Of a stretch of DNA of 64,000 nt, positions 13,133-24,667 are shown piece by piece. The notes beneath the pieces are model-generated. The model had not been told where the DNA came from. It searched no databases and worked only from the letters and a program-made list of their open reading frames with translations. Position numbers and translations under genes: made by a program. The stretch is from Gonatopus flavifemur. Taxonomy: Eukaryota > Arthropoda > Insecta > Hymenoptera > Dryinidae. How positions within the stretch are numbered: the stretch's first letter is position 1; the number at the start of each line of letters is the position of its first letter. The stretch lies in contig JAFFJZ010000001.1 of the NCBI GenBank assembly GCA_018340375.1, forward strand, positions 53,188,001 through 53,252,000, in the 5' to 3' direction.

Positions 13133-13159
13133 AATGACTGTTCATTGGGAGACCATATG

Positions 13160-14060
13160 TGAACCGTATATGCCCATGCAAGGATTGCCAAGACTGAAAA
13201 AAACCTAAGCTTGTCCCAAGGTTGGCACATGTGTCAGAAACAAGCCTCCGTGAAGAACAATTGGCCTAATATTGTTCCATGATTGTCCCGTTGTTTCCAA
13301 TGGATGAAATGGTCACTACATTTGGTACAAGCTTGCACAGAAGAAAACAAATTCTTGTATCAAGAAAACATGGTTGTCTTCGTTATATATGAAACACGGA
13401 TTGTCTCAGTTTAATGTAATTTGTTTGAATCAAAACAAAATTTCTTGATTCAAGCAAATCGCATTGAACTGTGACAATCCGTGTTTCATATATAACGAAG
13501 ACAACCATGTTTTCTTGATACAAGAATTTTTTTTCTGTGTGGCACAAGTGTAAAAATCGTGGCACAATGTTTATAAACATTGACTAAATTCTGAATTTAC
13601 AATGGCTGAAGACTTGGGGATAACCATCGGACCAGGGCTGGCCTGATCTTTCTGCTATAATTAATCCTACACGTTAGTTTTACACACCAAGCTAGATTTT
13701 ATTGATCTAAGTAAGGATAGAACTTCACTTGATGGTAATAGGATACTTTTAAATGTAATCATACATTGAGATCAACTGATTTTGAAGAACGTTCTTCGAT
13801 AATTCATGTTTTAAGATAATTCATGTAGGGAGAGAGTCATGAACTGAAATATGAATCAATTACTTTTTTCATCCATATCTGTGATCAAAGAAGCATTGGT
13901 TGATGCTTGGTAAATGAATTGGACCGGGCTTGGCAAGACCACCGGCCCAAGCTTGTCCTGATCTTATCATTCCCAAGCCTGGGTCAAGTTTGGTAAACTG
14001 TTCAAGACAAGTCTCGGCAGGTCTTGTGCCAGGCTTGATCCATTATTGGGCCATTGGTCC
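13160..14060. repeat. AAGCTTGTCC/GGACAAGCTT motif cluster, foldback-like
   Basis: Repeated words of the type CAAGCTTGTCCC, CCAAGCCTGG, CTTGGCAAG and GGCTTGTGCC occur in both orientations at each end of this region. This is the architecture of the other palindrome-array elements here. A separate CACAG-ended MITE (13336-13539) has inserted within it, between GGTACAAGCT and GCACAAGTG. True ends were not resolved. Confidence 0.4.
13336..13539. mobile_element. 204-bp CACAG-ended MITE (family with 19970)
   Basis: Near-perfect hairpin. Arms share TTCTTGTATCAAGAAAACAT and TTATATATGAAACACGGATT with their complements. It begins CACAGAAGAAAA and ends TTTTCTGTG, and is flanked by TG on both sides (13334-13335 and 13540-13541). 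TG is not self-complementary, so this is a genuine 2-bp duplication. A second copy lies at 19970-20182. Confidence 0.85.
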
Positions 14061-14077
14061 ATAAACACATGGGTAGT

Positions 14078-14151
14078 CATAACGAAAAAAATGGATCCAT
14101 ATATGCGCTTGCTAGTTAAATAGTTATTTTAACTAATCTTTTTTTTCCGTG
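14078..14151. repeat. Single arm of the 17.2-kb MITE family
   Basis: Carries AACGAAAAAAATGG, CCATATATGCGC, AGTTAAATAGTTATTT and a TTTTTTCCGTG end. These match the right arm of the element at 17185-17389. The partner arm is missing, so this is a truncated copy. Confidence 0.6.
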
Positions 14152-14573
14152 CACCGGATGTGCGATATGCATGCATTAATTATGGATTACATATGATTTA
14201 TATGTAGTCTTGTATGAATAATTTTGTACCAGGGTTTCATATTCAACTCAATCACTTGTCTCAGTGTACAGGGGTTAAGATTTAATGATGTGATTATGGA
14301 TTTCTGATTCAACAAAGAGTTGCATGAGCAGTTCTGAAACCTGAATATCAAAAAAGAACCCTGGCAAAAGATTTTCTCATATTTTTTCATAGTTTTTCAT
14401 ATGTCCTCATAAATCTCATAATTTTGCATTGAATTCCATAAAAACTCTTGAAACTTCATAATTTCTCTAGGAATTGGGACTGCCATTATGAAGAATATTT
14501 CCTCATCGAAAATCATGGGATAAATTATGAGAAGTTATGAGAACTTTTTTCCGTCAGGGAATAGTTATCGCAA

Positions 14574-14792
14574 CACTGTGGAAAATTTCTCTGTGGATTC
14601 ACGAAAACATTCAACAGCTTTTTGCACGAACTGGGAGCAATTTTTTCGGAGTAATTTGGAGAAAAGTGAAATTTTTTGTCAGCTAACAAAAATGTTTAAT
14701 TTCATTCAAATTTTATTCGAAAATCTGCTGAAAGTCTGTATGGAAGAACCGCAATTTTTTTGTGTGAATCCACAAAGAAATTTTTTACAGTG
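14574..14792. mobile_element. 219-bp CACTG-ended MITE flanked by AA
   Basis: Begins CACTGTGGAAAATTTCTCTG and ends AAATTTTTTACAGTG. Next to the ends TGGATTCAC pairs with GTGAATCCA, and both flanks carry AA. An 88-codon frame covers it but is only the read-through of the hairpin. Confidence 0.75.
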
Positions 14793-15109
14793 AAGAAAAA
14801 AAACTTCATATAAGATCTTTGAGGGAAAAATTTTCTATTCAACTATGTTTGAAACATATAATCTGATATAGAATTATTGATTCAGACTTTGAATTCTACC
14901 ATTGTAATTTGATTGAATGTTCATCTTTCTTGCGATCTTATCAAAATCAGGAAAAACGTTGATTGAAAAATTTAACCGATAAAAATAATAGAGTGTGCAA
15001 CAAATGCGCAAAGTTGGTGATTTCCGTACTCTTGCGAAGCCTGTTGCCCGAGCAGACCGAGTGAAAAGTGGGATAAAGAAACCACACGTAAAATAGTGTG
15101 CAAAATAAG

Positions 15110-15737
15110 CACATTGTTAAGAAACTAGGATTTTCCGGTCCTCAGGAACTGGAAAATTTCTGTTCATGACGAATTTTTTAGCTTACACGGAGACAAAGGA
15201 ATTCGCTGTGGCAGCGAAATCTACTTTTGCTGGGTTCCTTTTGCCAGAGCAGCAAATTTTTGCTGTTCCAGCAATCTTGTTAGCTGCGACAGCGAATTTT
15301 TAGCTGTGGCAGCAAAAAATGTTTGCTATCCTAGCAAAATTTGTTTGCTATTCTGTATATAATACTGAAAATTTGCTGGCGGAGCAAACATTTTTTGCTG
15401 CCACAGCTAAAAATTGCTGTTGTAGCTAACACGATTGCTGTTATGGCAAATTTTTAGCTAGGTCAGCAAAAAATTTTGCTATTCCATATATAATACCTCG
15501 ATTTGCTGCGTCAGCAAATTTGTTCTCTCCGTGTACGTACAAGGAAATTCCTGTTGCATCGAAATTTTTCCGTATTTTACATCAAGTTTTTCACTTCAAT
15601 TTTCCAGTATAAATACAAGAATTTTCTCATACGTGTACTGAAATTTTCATGATTTGAATGGAATTTTTCAGTACAAATGTACAGGTCATGGCCTCCAGTA
15701 CGGTACTAGAATTTTTCAGAATTTCTTTTCTACAGTG
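15110..15737. mobile_element. Family C element, interrupted by a nested MITE
   Basis: The two parts at about 15110-15183 and 15536-15737 match the uninterrupted copy at 34871-35111. Shared words are ATTTTCCGG, GGAACTGGAAAATTTCT, CTGTTGTATCGAAATTTTT-like sequence, GTACTGAAATTTT and CAGTACGGTA. The break coincides exactly with the MITE at 15186-15533. The right end is TACAGTG; the left end is uncertain. Confidence 0.65.
15186..15533 (+). mobile_element. GCTG/CAGC palindrome-array MITE, copy 1
   Basis: Starts CACGGAGACAAAGGAATTCG and ends TTCTCTCCGTG, with TA on each side (15184-15185, 15534-15535). The interior is an array of about a dozen short palindromes in which GCTG and CAGC or AGCT flank A/T runs, such as GCTGTGGCAGC and TTTGCTGGCGGAGCAAA. 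A second, about 95% identical copy in the same orientation is at 36780-37149, which suggests recent activity. Non-coding. Confidence 0.9.
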
Positions 15738-15828
15738 CAATTTGCGCACGGCGTTAGAAGAAGTTGTTTATTGATCATAGAATCATTATACCACCCTAGT
15801 AGGGTGCATAATGTAGTAGGGTATATCA

Positions 15829-15990
15829 CCCTAGTAGAAATGGTCTATATAGTCATTTACGAGTTTGTAACGCCTGCACTAACGAAAAACTAGAGACTGG
15901 TGAGTGTCTTGTAAGTATTTAGCGAGTTGGCTAGGTTGTTGCTATTGCAAGCGTTACAAACTCGTGAATGACTAGACAATTCTGCTAGGG
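15829..15990. mobile_element. Foldback with CCCTAGTAGAA ends
   Basis: The inverted arms at 15850-15878 and 15946-15974 are almost perfect, each containing ACGAGTTTGTAACG or its complement. The outer ends read CCCTAGTAGAAATGGTCTA and, inverted, CTAGACAATTCTGCTAGGG. They match the termini at 1374. An extra CCCTAGTAGGG palindrome lies just outside at about 15794. Confidence 0.65.
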
Positions 15991-15994
15991 CAGG

Positions 15995-17180
15995 GTTTTA
16001 ATTCCCCTGATTGTAAATATCAAATATTCGTATACGTTCTTTACATCACGTTGCTCATGTTTCTGTCGAATAGATTTTTTTCTTACAATTATTATGTATA
16101 TTGAATTGTTGTTATTCGTTTAAGAGAATCCATGAAAACCTATATCGACGTAAAAAATACAATCCTGATGAAATTCAAAATTGAAAGAATTACTTGATAT
16201 AATTTCCTCTCTTTTACAGTATTCACTTTATCTCTCGGGAAAGTAAACTAAATTTATCAGATATTCCTTTTTAGTACACGCACGTTTCGCCGACGAGAAA
16301 TTTTTTTCCCAGATACGAAAATTAATGCAGAAAACGTGACGATGAAAATGGTGAAGAAAAAAAATGTCTATCCCCCTGTCGGGTGCCATTAGATCGTTAT
16401 CCCAACGGTAAACTTACTTCTGTGAGATATATACCGCGCTGAACACGGGTAATCACTATAGTACGCTGGTATTTCTTTTGAATTGATAACGAATGCCAAT
16501 TAATCACGGTAATCCCGACGAGCGTCATTACCTGTCATTCGGTGTTTTCTTTCCCCTTGATCCGTCGATGCGTTGTTTCCTCTCAATCCATCACCGTTTA
16601 CGAGCTTGCGAAAGAGCGAGTGACGATCGTTCGTTTGGTTTATTCTAACGGTGACCACCTGTCGTTTCCGTCGTTTATTTGTAGACAAGCGAGTGAAGCC
16701 TTTCAGCAACTATACACACCCATCACAAATGTACAGAATTATATTGTTGAGGGTAACGTTTCGTTCACGCGGGTTAAAGTCATAGCCCGTATATTGTGAA
16801 GGATATCAGAGCATATTGCCTGTTCTTCGGCTCGCAGCTTCAGGTTTATCCTCAGACTATTTTCTTTTGGAAAGCATTTTATTTCGACCTAGTCACCAGC
16901 TACTAATGTGTTTTCGAATCCTTCACGTGAATTCGATATGGCGCTTTTGAACGATGAAAATCTGATAGATGTCATGTTTTTTCAAATCCACTTTTTCACG
17001 GTTATGACGTGGCGGAAGTAAAGGTTGAGCTGAGCTCAACTTTTGGTGCAAAGAGCAGACGGACTGAAGAATACTTATCTTTGGAAAACTTCAATGATCA
17101 ATATATGGAAGCCGGGAAATGGCGAACAGGCAAAGAATAGGGGATTGATAACGTCTCAAGACAGTGCCCAAGTTTTTGAT
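15995..17180. other. Non-repetitive stretch with a GC-richer core
   Basis: About 16370-16860 is visibly richer in CpG than its surroundings and lacks transposon ends. Frames on both strands reach 85 codons but show no family. It may be conserved non-coding DNA or an old exon, and I cannot decide which. Confidence 0.3.
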
Positions 17181-17184
17181 GCTA

Positions 17185-17389
17185 TATGGAAAGAAAAGAT
17201 TAGTTGGAATAACTATTTAACTTGTGATCGCACATGGAACCAATTTTTTTTGTTTATTCAACTAATTTTTCTGATGAATTATTTAAAATTGGTTGAATCA
17301 ATGAATAAATTCGTTATTCTAACGAAAAAATGGGTCCATATGCGCTTTAAAAGTTGAATAGTTATTTCAAATAATTTTTTCTTTCCGTG
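17185..17389. mobile_element. 205-bp MITE with CACGGAAAGAAAA end
   Basis: The right end is TTTTTTCTTTCCGTG followed by TA. The left end is a mutated TGGAAAGAAAAG. The arms pair AATAACTATTTAACTTG with AAAAGTTGAATAGTTATT, and TCGCACATGGAACC with GGGTCCATATGCGC. A single arm of the same family is at 14078-14151. Confidence 0.7.
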
Positions 17390-17394
17390 TAGTG

Positions 17395-18640
17395 AATTTA
17401 TGCGCACGATAGTTTTAAGTGAGAACAAAATTTTCCTTCGAAATTCAAAATTCGGGTGATGTACCGCGATAGATGAAGGATTGATTTTTGTAAATTTCAT
17501 AGTCCTTCAATGGATTCAGTTCAGAGTATTCTTGCCGAGAAATCGTTTATTCAGTTGGTACGCTTGTATGGCATGTTGCATCTGCCGGGATCACTGGTAT
17601 CACCTTAAGTGATCTGAACTTAAACCAGTGTGTTCAAGATTCATATGTTTTAGCAATGATGATCGCAAACAAATTACAGTTCGAACACAATTTTATATCA
17701 TTGTCATATAACATATCCTGTGAACCACTTTGAACACTTGCGAATACATTTTTTTCTCGCTGTGTAGCCCCTCCATGGCATTTTTTAAATAAATAAATTT
17801 ATACACGAAAAATTTGAACGTACGAGATTTATTATCTCCCAAAATGGTTTGCGATTTTGCTTGAAATTCATGAATTCGCGTTCTCATTTGATTTTTCGAT
17901 ATTCTCGTGTGCGAGTTCTTTTTTTTTTTTATTGGAATGGTGAATATTTATATTCCAAGAGAATTCTCTCAAAAGGGTGGATCCAAAATGTATCAATTTT
18001 CAACATATTTACTATGATATAGTAAATATTCATCAAAGTATACATTTTGAAATAACTACTACCCTTTTATTAAATTCATATCCTCATCTGTCAGCCGTTG
18101 ATATACAACCCCGTCCCGCACCAGCACCGATGACACACCTCGCATCCATGCCATACTTTTACGTTTTATCCACCGATCACGCTCATCCAACTCGAATTCA
18201 CATAGTGCCACGTAAAGATGACGTGTTTCATAGGTGGCAATGCTGTTAAGGTTCGCTCGATACTTATCGCAGGATGAATCCTAATATCGAAGGAGATGAA
18301 TGAATTCAAGTATTCCCTGTTTCTATCTTCTTCGCTTTTTTTTCAATTTTTCCCACATTTTTGAATGTCTTGCGTTTTCAATTCGTATTATTATTATGTT
18401 GTTGGAGTTTGAATCGTTTATAGAAACGAAAGGAAAGTCTAAATTCACAAAATCTAATGAATTATCGGTGTTTATCTTCGCGAATGAACTCCTTCGAACT
18501 AGGAACATTGTTTAAAGCATGTACTGCAAGATTTTGAATCTTCAACAGCCGAGTATTTTGTATTGAATTTTGTGTATTGGAATGCAATTGGTGTAAATAC
18601 TATATTTATAGATACAATGATTAATTAAAAAAAAACTCAA
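17395..18640. other. No gene; one dispersed-repeat fragment
   Basis: Around 17575-17600 is a TTGCATCTGCCGGGATCACT word that recurs near 23884 and, inverted, near 63550. Otherwise AT-rich with short chance frames. Confidence 0.4.
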
Positions 18641-18644
18641 CGTA

Positions 18645-18889
18645 CACTGAAAACACAGTTTGTTCCAGCCAAACAAAATTTTGGTTGAAATGAACGCAAA
18701 GAAACTTTTCGATTGGCTGAAATGAAATTTTTTGGAATTAACAAGATTTGGTTCACAATAATTGAGGCTTTCATACAGACAAATAAATTTTGTTTATCCT
18801 AAATGGATTTTATTTCAGCCAACCAAAAAGATCCTTTGCGTTCAATTCAACCAAAATTGTGTTCCGCCGGAACAAACGTTTTCTCAATG
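18645..18889. mobile_element. 245-bp CACTG-ended MITE with CCAGCCAAACAAAA-type arms
   Basis: Starts CACTGAAAACACAGTTTGTT and ends AACGTTTTCTCAATG, between TA dinucleotides. The arms share TTCCAGCCAAAC-like and TTTTGGTTGAA words with complements at the far side. Non-coding hairpin. Confidence 0.75.
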
Positions 18890-18931
18890 TAATCCTTGAG
18901 CATTTGTAACTTGCGGCGTGTGAGAATAATG

Positions 18932-19148
18932 CACAGAGAGGAGAGAATGGTGATATTTACCATACTAACATAGTATTCGGTCTCATTTTATATAAAATCG
19001 TTTTCAATATAAAATATGTAGCATAGTAATTATCACCAGAAAAATGGCAAAGAATTCTATTCTCGCATAGTAACATTCACGATTTTATATAAAGTAAAAT
19101 CGGATACTATGTTAGCATGGTAAATATTACCATTCTTTTCTCTCCGTG
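18932..19148. mobile_element. 217-bp CACAG/CCGTG-ended MITE flanked by TG
   Basis: Begins CACAGAGAGGAGAGAATGGT and ends ACCATTCTTTTCTCTCCGTG. TG lies on both flanks. Internal pairs include ATATTTACCATACTAACATA and its complement. It lies 42 bp after the preceding MITE. Confidence 0.8.
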
Positions 19149-19544
19149 TGTAAGCTTTGAGAGTGACATTATCCAAGGAGCAAATTACAGTTTGAATTAA
19201 CGCATTCGTATCATTCTACTGATCAGCAAAAACAGCAGGTTTATCGTCATTTTTATGTGCGAAGATATCGGTCGATTTGAAGCGTGTGCGCCAAGGGTTA
19301 AACGTCCAGTTTACTGTAAACAATCGGGGGAGTCTTTCTTTACCCCAGTTCTTAACAAGGGTGCTCTAGGAATGGCGGAATTTTTCTCCTGATCGTAGAG
19401 GACTATTTCGTGTTGAATCCTCTGTGAATTAAGAAAAATTCCACCGAGTCAAGGTGAATAATTTTCCATTCATAAAGAAATTTAGCCGCCATCATTTTTT
19501 TTTTCTTGGAGAAAATGCCAACCTCGAGACAAAATGCCTCAGTT

Positions 19545-19805
19545 ATCAAAAGATCAAATTAGATCCAAGTAGATTTCTTTAGATAAAGAAATGGAATGAG
19601 GTGGATCTGCTAAGATCTGAATGATGCGTGTGTTCGAACAATAGATCTGCTCCAATCTACGTAGATCTACTTTCATTTAGATGAAAAAAGTTGTAGACTG
19701 GCTTAGATCAATTTAGATTCATAGGGATTTAAATACAAAAGGAGCTTATAGATTTGCGTAGATTCACTTACATCTATTAAGATCGAAGGAGATCTCCGTC
19801 ATTAC
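19545..19805. repeat. AGATCTA/TAGATCT palindrome-word array
   Basis: Dense repetition of TAGATC, AGATCT and ATCTACGTAGATCT in both orientations. It resembles the interiors of the other palindrome-array elements, but I could not place terminal repeats. Confidence 0.45.
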
Positions 19806-19969
19806 ATTTTCCATCATTTGATCTCTTTGGATATAATTTATTTTTTTTCGGGCAATCATTGTGTACAGTATCCTCGATCTTTCGTTTTTATTTCCCTCCT
19901 TCCCTGGGTCTCTTCGAAGGTAAAAGAGGTGCCTTTTTCTAGGCGTGGAAAATCACCAAGATGCTTATA

Positions 19970-20182
19970 CACAGAAAAAAAAACATTCTTGTATCAAGAA
20001 AATATTGTTTTCGTTATATATGAAACACGAATTGTCTCAGTTCAATGCAATTTGCTTTGAATCAAGAATTTTGTTTTTTCCTGTGTTTGATTCAAAGCAA
20101 ATTGCATTGAACTGAAACAATTCGTGTTTCATATATAAGAAAAACAATATTTTCTTGATACAAGAATGTTTTTTTTTCTGTT
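19970..20182. mobile_element. 213-bp CACAG-ended MITE (second copy of 13336 family)
   Basis: Near-perfect hairpin with ATTCTTGTATCAAGAAAATA and ATATATGAAACACGAATTGT arms. It is flanked by TA (19968-19969, 20183-20184). The right end has decayed to CTGTT. Confidence 0.8.
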
Positions 20183-20189
20183 TACTCTT

Positions 20190-23100
20190 GGGCGTTAATT
20201 GGGTAATTTGAGGTGTATTACCACCTTGTCTGACAAAGCAATATTTTTGAAGTCATTACGTACTTGAGTATTACCAATGTGAGAAGAATTGGCTTAACAA
20301 TGATGCTGCTCAGATGCATCCTACACGTGATATATTGATGATGGGAGTATTTGTTCCGCTGGAATATCAATGATGGATTGTTTACTCCGATAGATTTGCC
20401 AATCATTTGTTGATTGGATTATTGTTTGTTCACTATCAAAGCGTTGTACATGAACGAGAGAGGACATCATAGTGATTTGTATTGTTTGTTTACGTGGATC
20501 AAGCGTAATTTTTTGATGCATGTGATATTGTTACTGGATTGAATGAATATCGTAGAAATTCCTTATGTATTGTTGTGTAGCAATGAAGTCAATTAACTAA
20601 CCAACATTGTAGAAAATATTATCCATATTCAGACTTGATTTGCTCTTAATTGAAACTTCAATGTTGAACTGCAATAAGTTGAGAAGAAATCAAGATTTTT
20701 TCAAATTGAGTTATGTGACAAATCATACAAATTGCGATCTCCGATACTCGAAGATAATATAGTACCAAGATTAGAACAAATATGATATATTCAATTCGAT
20801 GAATGAGAATTTCATGTCCTCCTACGAGTCATATAATTTCGCATGAAAAAATGTTTGTTCCGTATTGTGGGATCTTGTAATATGCAAATGCAACTTGTAG
20901 GATAGACTACATTCAAATGTAATAGTACATAAAATGTTGTAAATAATCAACTGTATCGGATAAAGAATGGTATATTTGCATAATTTGTACATTTGGAATT
21001 TGCAAGGTGTAGTGGGACCTGTGAAATATTGGTGCATAAATTACTCTGAAAGAAAGAAATGAGAGAAAAACAAATGGATTTATTCCACAAAAAGGATATG
21101 TTTTCATCAGGGAGTGAATCATGAATGTGACTTGCTTTTACGGAATACGAACTTTATATTGATTCCCAATGATCTTATTGTCAAATGAATTCATTGAAAA
21201 ATATAATCACAATTTATATACCAAATTACATTGCAAATTATCGACGTAACCTTTGGAATTTATTTATTCCAGCTGTAAATTTATACTTGTTTTTGTTGGA
21301 AAAGCATGAAAATCGAGTCTTCATACATAAAATTACACGAGATCGAATCCTTTTTCATCAAATCATGTTTGAGATATAGATAAAACTCGAGTGTTGGCAC
21401 TGATATCACCTAAATTGATATTTCCCCAATTGAATCATTAAAATATCATATTTAATACTCTGATTGAATTGTTTTGGTCAATATTGGTTTGATTATTGAT
21501 GTCAAGTTATTGTATTCTTTTTCTTGTGTAAATGAAAAAGCATTATCAAAATTTAAATATTCGACCTTTGCGCGTGTTATATTTAAACTTCCAAAGAGAA
21601 TTTTTGGCTTTCGCGCAAAATCTTATTGTAGAGTAATAAAATGATTACGAAACAGATTAAATATGAGGACCATTCATATTTTCAAAATGTTATAGTGACT
21701 TTGTCAGATTCAAAACAATATACAACTAAATTATGTGCAGATATTATGCTCTGTATTAGCGTATAATTCACTCGAGATGGTGACTCTCCAACGGTAAACG
21801 TACACGAATGGAATATTTCATTCCCCCGTTTGTGACTGAAGTATATACATTGAAGAAAACGGCTAATTGAATCGATTAATTCCCAAGAAAATATATTTCA
21901 AATAAGTTAAATGATGATTGAAGCAATTATAGTATATTCCGCTCATCAACTACGCATTCATTGGAATCAAACGAATTCAAGATATCACGCATTTGGATGA
22001 CTTTGGGATATTTTGATGTCAGAGCATTGTTAAAGGTCAACACATTACCTTCAGTTGACGCGTAATTGAATTTCTTTTGATAATGTCTCGTATGATTCAT
22101 AATTCAATCTCATCTTATGAAATTGAAAATTATTCTTGTAGGAAACACGTGAGTTGAAAAAATTTGCCTGAGGAAATAACGTATTTTTTCTTCATACAAC
22201 GATTCCCTTCTGAAGTGAAGTATTTCCAAGGCATAAAAGTAATCTAGTGGTTGATGATAAATATTAATACTCCGAAGAAAATATCATATTTTTTGTTCAT
22301 AATAATACCGCTTCAGGACTTTTACAATCATACCCTGCTAATATTATATGAGAATACATATGGAATCATAATACAAGAGAAGACTCAATTTACAGAAAAA
22401 ACACTCAGAGCATTATATATGAATGAAAGAGGACTGTAAAAGACGATACGAAACATATTCACGAAGCGGAAAATGTTACGTTGCGTTTCGAAAGTGAAGA
22501 AAAAACAACAAAGAAAAATTGAAAATGTTATCATTTGATCAGTTTTGAATTTATGCAATGAAAAAACAAAATGAAGTGAAATAACTGTGATGAGTATTTC
22601 AATAGACCATCTGAAAACAGTACTTGCCATAGCCATTAAGTAGTTCCTGCAACTACTCGCATCATTGTTAGAGAAATGTTAGTTATGGGGTCGAGTGAAT
22701 ACGTAAATATAGTAGCTGCAATTATATAAAGTTAGCTGGTGGAGAGTAGTTCTTTTTTCTCGTAGATCATAAAGAAATGTGAAGAATTTGAATCATTCTC
22801 TTAGAATTTCGATGGTAACTATAAGGAACCGCGAGACAATTCCGAGATGCGAAGGAAAAAACTAAAAAAAGTGAGTATACCATATTTCGATCAAGGAGAG
22901 ACATACATAAATTCTATAATCCGCAAAATATGGGGATTGGAACTAATTCACACCAGTGTTTCCATCCACTTCTTGATATAACCATGCACAGAAAGAAATT
23001 CCATGTGAATATTTTGCATTGATTGTTGATAATTTGGCTTAAACGTGTACCTCAATGTAATTGGAATGAGATTTGCATTAGAATCAGCGCTTTACATGTA

Positions 23101-23190
23101 TTGCTACTAAATCTAATAGGATGACTTTGTAGTAGATTTCACAGGAGATCTACACTGAAAATATCATATTCCAAAAATGAGAAATCTACT
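20190..23190. other. 3 kb of AT-rich DNA, no gene recognised
   Basis: Only short chance frames, at most 83 codons. A CACAG-like end near 22986 and a small TAGATTTCACAGGAGATCTA hairpin near 23133 hint at decayed elements. Confidence 0.35.
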
Positions 23191-23196
23191 CTATCA

Positions 23197-24072
23197 TACC
23201 GTAAAATGGGGTTACTTTGATAACCCTTGCGACTCCTGAAGGTGCAAACAGAACCATTGGTTAGGAAAAGACAGAGCCACACGGAGAAAAATGCAGATCA
23301 AAAGGATCTTCAATAGAAAATTGGAGAATATTCCTTAAAATCTAAGAATTTTTCTTAAGTTCGTAATAAACATAAAACGGTTCAGATTTCTCTTGAATAT
23401 TGCTCGAAAAACAATGAAAAATTATCAATACTTAACAAATCATAAAAACAAAAATGAAGTTTCCAAAAGTCGAGAATGAAATTTTACAAAGTGAATGACG
23501 AAATGCTGTAATTTGAAAATAAGATTCCAAAATTTTGTTATTTACTTTGTAAAATTTCATGCGCGACTTTTGGAAACTTCATATTTGTTCTTCATCGTTT
23601 TCCGAGCAATATTCAAGAGAAATCTGAACCGTTTTATGTTTATTACGAACTTGAGAAAAATCCTTAGATTTTAAGAAATATTCTCCAATTTTCTATTAAA
23701 GATCACTATCCTTTCGAGCTGCATTTTTCTCCGTGCAAAAGTATTCTGACAAATTATGCGAAAATGAAGCGATAGAATCAAAATATCGCTTTGTACAGAC
23801 CTTTTTCAATCAATAAAGATGGTAAATATTTTGATGTCATTGTTTTGTTTTCGAATAATTTGTCAGAAAAGATTCGGTTCGGGGTGCATCTCCAGGGATC
23901 GCTGGTATTACTCTAACGGAGTGCCAAAGTACAGTTTAAACTTGTGCGGAATGAAGTCGCGTGACCTTGTGTGACGGTGCACACGTTTAAATCCTACTTT
24001 AGTGCGTCGCGTTAAAGCGGCCCAAGATCAGTCAAAGTTACCCTTAAAAGTCAAAATAACCGCGTTTTATAG
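23197..24072. mobile_element. Foldback with ACCGTAAAATGGGGTTAC end, carrying a nested MITE
   Basis: The left end ACCGTAAAATGGGGTTACTT continues as TTGATAACCC. The right end is an inverted relative containing AGTTACCC and AAAATAACCGCGTTTTAT. The interior contains the nested CACGG element, a smaller TTCTGACAAATTATGCGAAA hairpin at about 23745-23875, and a dispersed GGGATCGCTGGTAT word. Ends match only moderately. Confidence 0.45.
23280..23735. mobile_element. 456-bp CACGG-ended MITE flanked by CA (family F)
   Basis: A long hairpin. It begins CACGGAGAAAAATGCAG and ends CTGCATTTTTCTCCGTG, with CA on both flanks (23278-23279, 23736-23737). Arms contain AAACATAAAACGGTTCAGAT and GAAGTTTCCAAAAGTCG, with complements. 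A second copy begins at 63592 and runs off the window; decayed relatives are at 36434 and 51316. Non-coding. Confidence 0.9.
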
Positions 24073-24314
24073 CAAGTGCCAAGAATATATTCCTCTTAAC
24101 CGTCAGCCTCCACACCGCATTCACGCAACCACTACCTCCACACGAGTGCGAATTTGGCTTTCCAATTCTCATCCTGTTTAATTTCGTGGAAATAAATCCG
24201 GATTGAAAATTACATGAATTCAGGGTGAAATTTTCCGAGAAATCCATTGATGGTAAAAGAAAAGGTGATGTATTCTGTCTCAAAATTTAATGTGAAAGCA
24301 ATGTATTATGTACC

Positions 24315-24481
24315 CAGATAGAAAAATGTCTCAATAATGCCATCATAATGGTGGCGTGCACGCCAAGAAATGTTTGCATCATGGTACCAAGGTGTTTCCG
24401 CATGAAGCATTGTTATTGGTAGCAAAACGAGGTGATGGCACATTATGTTACAAAATATTTAGGGCATGGTTTTTCTATCTG
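24315..24481. mobile_element. Small foldback with CAGATAGAAAAATG ends
   Basis: Left CAGATAGAAAAATG pairs with right GGTTTTTCTATCTG. The arms also pair ATAATGCCATCATAATG with the complement of CACATTATGTTAC-like sequence. The start resembles the CCCAGATAGC end at 45408. Confidence 0.55.
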
Positions 24482-24667
24482 AGAATGTAATCGTTATTCG
24501 ATTTTCCATGTGATTTGTTTCATATGGCCATTCTTTTCAATGTGGCATTACATCGGAAAAGTATCAATTCTGGGACCGATACGCCATCAAACCAGCACGA
24601 AGGATTAATTTATACATATAATTATTATAATTATACTGTATAATTGTTTTGTCCTATAAAATCGTTT

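Noticed and set aside
15654..15893. 79-codon plus-strand frame
   Set aside because: It spans the end of the family C element and the next foldback; no gene evidence.
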